DNA of 10,000 nucleotides from Actinidia chinensis (lineage: Eukaryota > Streptophyta > Magnoliopsida > Ericales > Actinidiaceae). Positions 6,629 to 10,000 of the stretch are shown here, piece after piece (position 1 is the first letter of the stretch; each line of letters begins with the position of its first letter). The stretch is from assembly GCA_009663005.1 (NCBI GenBank), contig CM018904.1:6268881-6278880 (forward strand), given 5' to 3'. Below the pieces are notes generated by a model. The model was not told where the DNA came from. It saw only the letters and a list, made by a program, of their open reading frames with translations, and did no database searches. The translations under genes were made by a program, and so were the position numbers.

Positions 6629-6960
6629 CATCGGATTAAAGCCGCCAGGGCCCCGAAGAAGTTTCTCGCAAGCCAACCAAATCAAGCTTGAGGAACCTCT
6701 ATCGGATCAAAACCTCTAAGGCCCCGATGAAGTTTCTCGCAAGCCAGCCAAATCAAGCAAAGGAAAAGTCACGTCGGATTGAAGCCTCAAAGGTGCCGAA
6801 CAACTGTCTCATCCAAGCAAATCAAGCACGAGATGCTCCATCGGATTGTATCCGTCAAGTCGTCGAAGAAGTTTCTTGCAAGCCTACCAAGTCAAGCAAA
6901 AGGAAAGCTCCTTAGATTAAAGCCTCTAAAGCCCAAAAGTACTTTCTCACCTATGCCTTA
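6629..6960 (+). repeat. About 70-bp tandem repeat, five units, in LTR copy A
   Basis: Units begin TCGGATTRAAGCC at 6631, 6702, 6774, 6841 and (TTAGATTAAAGCC) about 6912, each followed by CCGAAGAAGTTTCTCGCAAGCC and CAAATCAAGC with decay. Copy B has about two units at the same place, which explains most of the length difference. The short open frames here (6688-6915, 6779-6961) simply read through the repeat. Confidence 0.85.
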
Positions 6961-7436
6961 GCTTTCAAGGCAACCGCTCGCGACAAAACTCCATCAAACT
7001 CTACCAAGCTAGAAGCTAGATATTCAAAGTCAAAGAGTTTGTCGATAAGTATCAAAATTCTGCATCTTCTTCAACCAAATTGAAGAAAACCAAACAATCG
7101 ATTTAAGAATTAGCTGCGAAGCCCTCTCGAGTCAAAGTCCAACAAATTTGTAGTATTGTCCATAAAGATCGAAAAAGATCACACCATTCGATTGGAAAAC
7201 AAGCAACCAAGCCCTTGAGTCAACTGTCATCTTCACAAGTATTAAAGAAGATCGCGCCATTCAATTCAAGGACAAGCTTTCAAGCCGGCGAGTTAAATTT
7301 CAAGAAGAAAAGAATCAAGGATTATTTCTTTGATTAGAAATTACCGAGATATTGTACTTCTTTTTTTCCAAATAACTAAATTGTAAATTGTGACTATAAT
7401 TTTTTGTATTTATATATTTAGACAAGAAATTTGCTT

Positions 7437-8471
7437 GTACGAACACAAAATTCGTGTCTTAATTTTAAGACAAAAAATATAAAAAAATTAAATACAGCTG
7501 AATAGAATCTTTGAAAGACTTCTAGTCAAAGAAATTAATCCTCTGATTTTTCTCTTGAAGAGTTTGAGTTTTGACCGAAGGGCTTGCAAGCTTGTTCTCG
7601 AATTGAGCGGCACAATCTTCTTCAATCTTGCAAAGATAATGACAAACTTAATTTGTTGTCTCAAGGGATTGATGGTTTGTTTTGGAATCTAACAACTCAA
7701 TCTTCTTCAATGCTTGCGAAGATAATGACGAATGTGGTCTGCGTTGACTCATGGTCTTGACGGCTTGTTCCCGAATCGATGGCGTAATCTGCCTCATTCT
7801 TTATGGAGAAACTACTGATTTGTTGGACTTTGACTTGAGGGCTTCACAACTTGTTCTCATATCGGTTGCTTGGTTTTCTTCAATTTGGTAGAAGAAGATA
7901 TAGAAATTGGATGCTTCTCGACGAACTCTTTCACTTGAATCTCTAGCCTTAAGGCGACGTAGAGATTGATGAGGCTTTGACGCGAACAATTGCCTTGAGA
8001 TTGAAGACTTTAGCGAGAATGGTTTTCAATGCTTTAGAGGATTAATCCGGTGAGCTTTTCTTCTATTTGATTTGGTTGGCTTATGTGAAACTTTTTGTTG
8101 GCCTTTGGCATTTTAATCCGATGGAGCTTTCGACCATTATTGCATGAGGAAGCTATGGAGCTTCTCTCTACATGATGATTTGTGTATGTAGTGTTCTTCT
8201 TTTTCTGATCTTCAATTATGGTGGTCACCCCTATTTATATGGTATGGGAGATGGAGAGGCACGATAGATTTAAACTTTTTAATATTTATTGCGTCTTTAT
8301 TTGGAGATTGATAAAAATTTAGAGTTTGTAAAAGATTCTATTTCTTGGATAATTATCTCTTTATTTATTTGGAGATAAATATTGAAATATCACTTTATTA
8401 TTTATCATTATTTGTGAAAATAAATACAAAATATTTATTTAGTGGTGCGCTATAATTTATTGGCTTGAACA
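7437..8471 (-). mobile_element. LTR copy B (3' LTR of a minus-strand element)
   Basis: Read on the minus strand, it begins TGTTCAAGCC at 8471 and ends ...TTCGTACA at 7436-7440. It aligns with copy A throughout and with copy C over the right-hand part, for example CAAGTCAAAGTCCAACAAATYNGTAGT and AAGCATTGAAGAAGATT. Copy C lies about 970 bp away in the same orientation, so B fits as the 3' LTR. The sequence before 8471 on the minus strand (ACCTTAAGG) is only weakly purine-rich. Open frames in it, such as 7801-7989 and 8034-8228 on the minus strand, are non-coding LTR sequence. Confidence 0.7.
7620..7735 (-). repeat. 86-bp duplication in LTR copy B
   Basis: AAGATAATGAC, preceded by TCTTCTTCAAT...TTGC, occurs at 7633 and 7719. 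Copy C has this block once in a related form, so copy B gained a unit after the copies separated. Confidence 0.6.
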
Positions 8472-9154
8472 CCTTAAGGTAACAAGTGAAAATTTGTATT
8501 TGGCCAAAATTTTTGATACCTACAAATGCCTACCTACTTACACAATTTTGTAGCGTACATGTAAGGTGATCTCAAAATTTACTTGCTTGGAATTTTTTTT
8601 CTTTTCCTTTCTGCAATTTCGCAATAATTTTGAGAGAATTTTTTATGGTTGAATGGGAACCTTCTACTTTCTCTTTGCTGAACATGAGGAACAACACATT
8701 TTCCATGTAATTCATGTACACAGAATTTCTTTGACCAAGTAATATATTTTAGACTCCAGGTATATGAGTTTCCTTAGACATTGAACTTCTCTAGTCTTTG
8801 ACTTCATATAGCAGTGGGATTCCGAAGTAAACATGGCCATTAAGCTTATCATTAGTTTTTGGATTCCATATACATTTTTTTGATTTACTGGATTTCCATG
8901 ATAAGCCAAACTCTCGGTAGCTTTTAACTTCTAGAATTTCAACTGACCATTCTAATTGAGGAAAGAAATATTCCATGTTGTCACCCATGAGAATTAGGAT
9001 TTCCTTTGTGAGTCAACATTTGGACGTTGACTTATAATTGGACTTAATCCATGCCCTATAAAACTAAGAGCAGCAAGTTCCAAGTGATTTACATGCCATG
9101 GAAGTCCATTAGCTGTCTTCCTATCCAAAGTAAGAATGCTAGACTACTGCAGTC

Positions 9155-9202
9155 GTTAGTTTGTCCATGAATACCTCTGTTAGTTTGTTCGTGAATACCT
9201 CT
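9155..9202. repeat. 24-bp tandem duplication
   Basis: GTTAGTTTGTYCRTGAATACCTCT occurs at 9155 and 9179 with two or so differences. On the minus strand it adds eight codons in frame (a repeated RGIHEQTN/RGIHGQTN peptide). Confidence 0.85.
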
Positions 9203-9426
9203 TGGCCAGGCTCTCCAATTTCCTTTGAAATAAATTTTCTTCGCAGATTTTGTTGCCCATTCTTGGAGGATGGTTGGGTGAATCAACACTTATTCATCCA
9301 TAAAAGCAACATGATGATTGGCATGTCATGTTGTGAAGAAGGAAACACTTTTCTTTGCCCCATGTTTGATGACACGTGAAAACTTGAAAGTTGATTTGCA
9401 AGAAGAAGAGATTAGAGGCAGAGATT

Positions 9427-9444
9427 GTCTCACTGGGCGTGCTA
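9427..9444 (-). other. Possible primer binding site of the minus-strand element
   Basis: Read on the minus strand, AGCACGCCCAGTGAGACA follows the LTR end TTGTACAAATTTT. TGGCACGCCCAGTGGGACA-like sequence is common immediately after the 5' LTR in some plant LTR elements. The match and position support 5' LTR status for copy C. I cannot name the tRNA with confidence. Confidence 0.45.
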
Positions 9445-10000
9445 AAATTTGTACAACCAAATTTCATGTCTAAATACAAAGACAGAAAATTGTAGTCAAA
9501 AATTGCAATTTATTTATTTGAAAGAAAAGAAGTACAATACCATCAAAGAAACAATCCCCTGATTCTTCTTTTTTGAACTTTGACTAGAGGGCATGAAAGC
9601 TTGTTCTCGAATTTAAATGACAATATTCTTTAATACTTGCAAAAATGACGGTGAATTTGTTGCGTGTTGACTCGAGGGCTTGGCGGCTTGTTGTCGAATC
9701 TAACAATGTGATCTTCAATCTTTATGGATAAGACTACAAATTTGTTGGACTTTGACTTGAGAACTTCGTAACTTATTCTCAATTCAGTTATGTCTTTTTC
9801 AATTTGGTAGAAGAAGATGTAAAATTTTAATGATTCGCGACGAATTCTTTTACTTTGAATATCTGGCTTCAAGCTTGGTAGAGTTTGGCGGAAGCCGCGG
9901 AACTTTGTCGCAAGTGGTTGCCTTGAAAGTGAAAGCATAGGTGAGAAAGTTCTTCCGGGCTTTAAAGGATTTAAATTGGGAGCTTGATTTGTTTGGACGA
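9445..10000 (-). mobile_element. LTR copy C (5' LTR, partial, runs off the window)
   Basis: The minus strand from 10000 to about 9447 aligns with copies A and B: TTTAAAGCCCGGAAGAACTTTCTCACCTATGC, AAGGCAACCACTTGCGACAAA, CTTCTTCTACCAAATTGAA, AGTCAAAGTCCAACAAATTTGTAGT and the end GACATGAAATTTGGTTGTACA. The U3 and TATA parts lie beyond the window. An open frame at 9630-9938 on the minus strand falls inside the LTR and has no independent support as a gene. Confidence 0.75.

Larger units (their letters stand above)
6315..7440 (+). mobile_element. LTR copy A (second LTR family)
   Basis: It starts TGATCAAGCCAATAAATTAT and ends ...GACAAGAAATTTGCTTGTAC. The reverse complement of copy B starts TGTTCAAGCCAATAAATTAT and ends ...CGTACA. 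Shared landmarks are CAAATAAATAAA...GATAATTATCCAAGAAATA, the TATA box, CATCATGTAGAGAGA, the CGGATTAAA repeats, CTTCTTCAACCAAATTGAAG and AGTCAAAGTCCAACAAAT. No internal region is attached on either side: the left flank is unrelated and the right flank is copy B. It is therefore a solo or rearranged LTR. It is longer than copy B mainly because of extra repeat units at 6629-6960. The superfamily is not settled; Gypsy is possible. Confidence 0.75.
6315..8471. repeat. 2.1-kb palindrome of two LTRs joined tail to tail
   Basis: Arm 6315-7438 (copy A) and arm 7439-8471 (copy B) are inverted copies with no spacer. Their 3' ends share the palindromic GTAC at 7437-7440. The arms have diverged and differ in repeat number, so the structure is not recent. 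It would form a long imperfect hairpin in a through-transcript. Confidence 0.75.
8472..9444 (-). mobile_element. Internal region of the minus-strand LTR element, no recognised domains
   Basis: About 970 bp between LTR copies C and B. I see no gag, zinc-knuckle, protease, reverse transcriptase or integrase motif. The longest suggestive peptide is on the minus strand at about 8817-8988. It starts MGDNMEYFFPQLEW, includes IWNPKTNDKLNGHVYFGIPL and ends at a stop. It reads like real protein rather than random translation, but I do not recognise the family. A frame overlapping it (8712-8909) continues as CLRKLIYLESKIYYLVKE. It may be a captured host fragment or a degraded gag. By size the element is non-autonomous. 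Confidence 0.5.

Noticed and set aside
9630..9938. 102-residue minus-strand open frame, with a related peptide at 7801-7989
   Set aside because: Both lie inside LTR copies C and B at corresponding positions. The similarity is explained by the LTRs being homologous, and copy A has the frame broken.

Overview
This window reads as nuclear DNA of a flowering plant, probably a eudicot: it is AT-rich, carries plant-type LTR retrotransposon signals (a tRNA-Met primer binding site and a TGTTG...CAACA LTR), a plant hAT-type transposase relic, and one exon-like fragment of a conserved eukaryotic gene. I see no intact protein gene, no rRNA or tRNA gene, no CRISPR array and no bacterial-style operon. It is a stack of old, broken mobile elements.

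Region 1-3020 holds pieces of one Copia-like, non-coding LTR family. A TA microsatellite leads into a minus-strand U5 end with its primer binding site (about 77-236). This abuts, almost perfectly inverted, a plus-strand U5 end with a decayed primer binding site (237-400). Internal DNA without gag or pol follows, built from four kinds of tandem repeat: a GC-rich 162-bp duplication, a 63-bp duplication, a 30-bp minisatellite of nine units and a 'GGGATCTCAT' array. A polypurine-like tract and a complete 367-bp LTR (2388-2754) come next. That LTR is itself followed by a primer binding site, so it has internal-type sequence on both sides. A third U5 fragment (2810-3016) closes the region.

Region 3020-4080 is mostly featureless. 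It contains a short exon-like match (about 3229-3330) to the N-terminus of ALG1/TURAN, the ER mannosyltransferase that adds the first mannose to the dolichol-linked glycan. It has no start codon and no downstream exons, so it is a gene fragment.

Region 4081-5340 is a decayed hAT transposase of the TTF-zinc-finger (zinc finger MYM-type 1-like) group. It has in-frame stops, frameshifts, a large internal deletion and a missing C-terminus. Its possible right end is near 5730. Region 5380-6315 is AT-rich and holds two degenerate tandem repeats.

Region 6315-10000 is a second LTR family. LTR copy A (plus) and copy B (minus) meet tail to tail at a GTAC near 7437-7440 and form a palindrome of about 2.1 kb. 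Copy B and copy C (minus, running off the right edge), with about 970 bp between them, fit a non-autonomous minus-strand element. Nothing here suggests a working multi-gene system. The interest lies in the rearranged LTR junctions, the hairpins, the repeat arrays and the captured exon.
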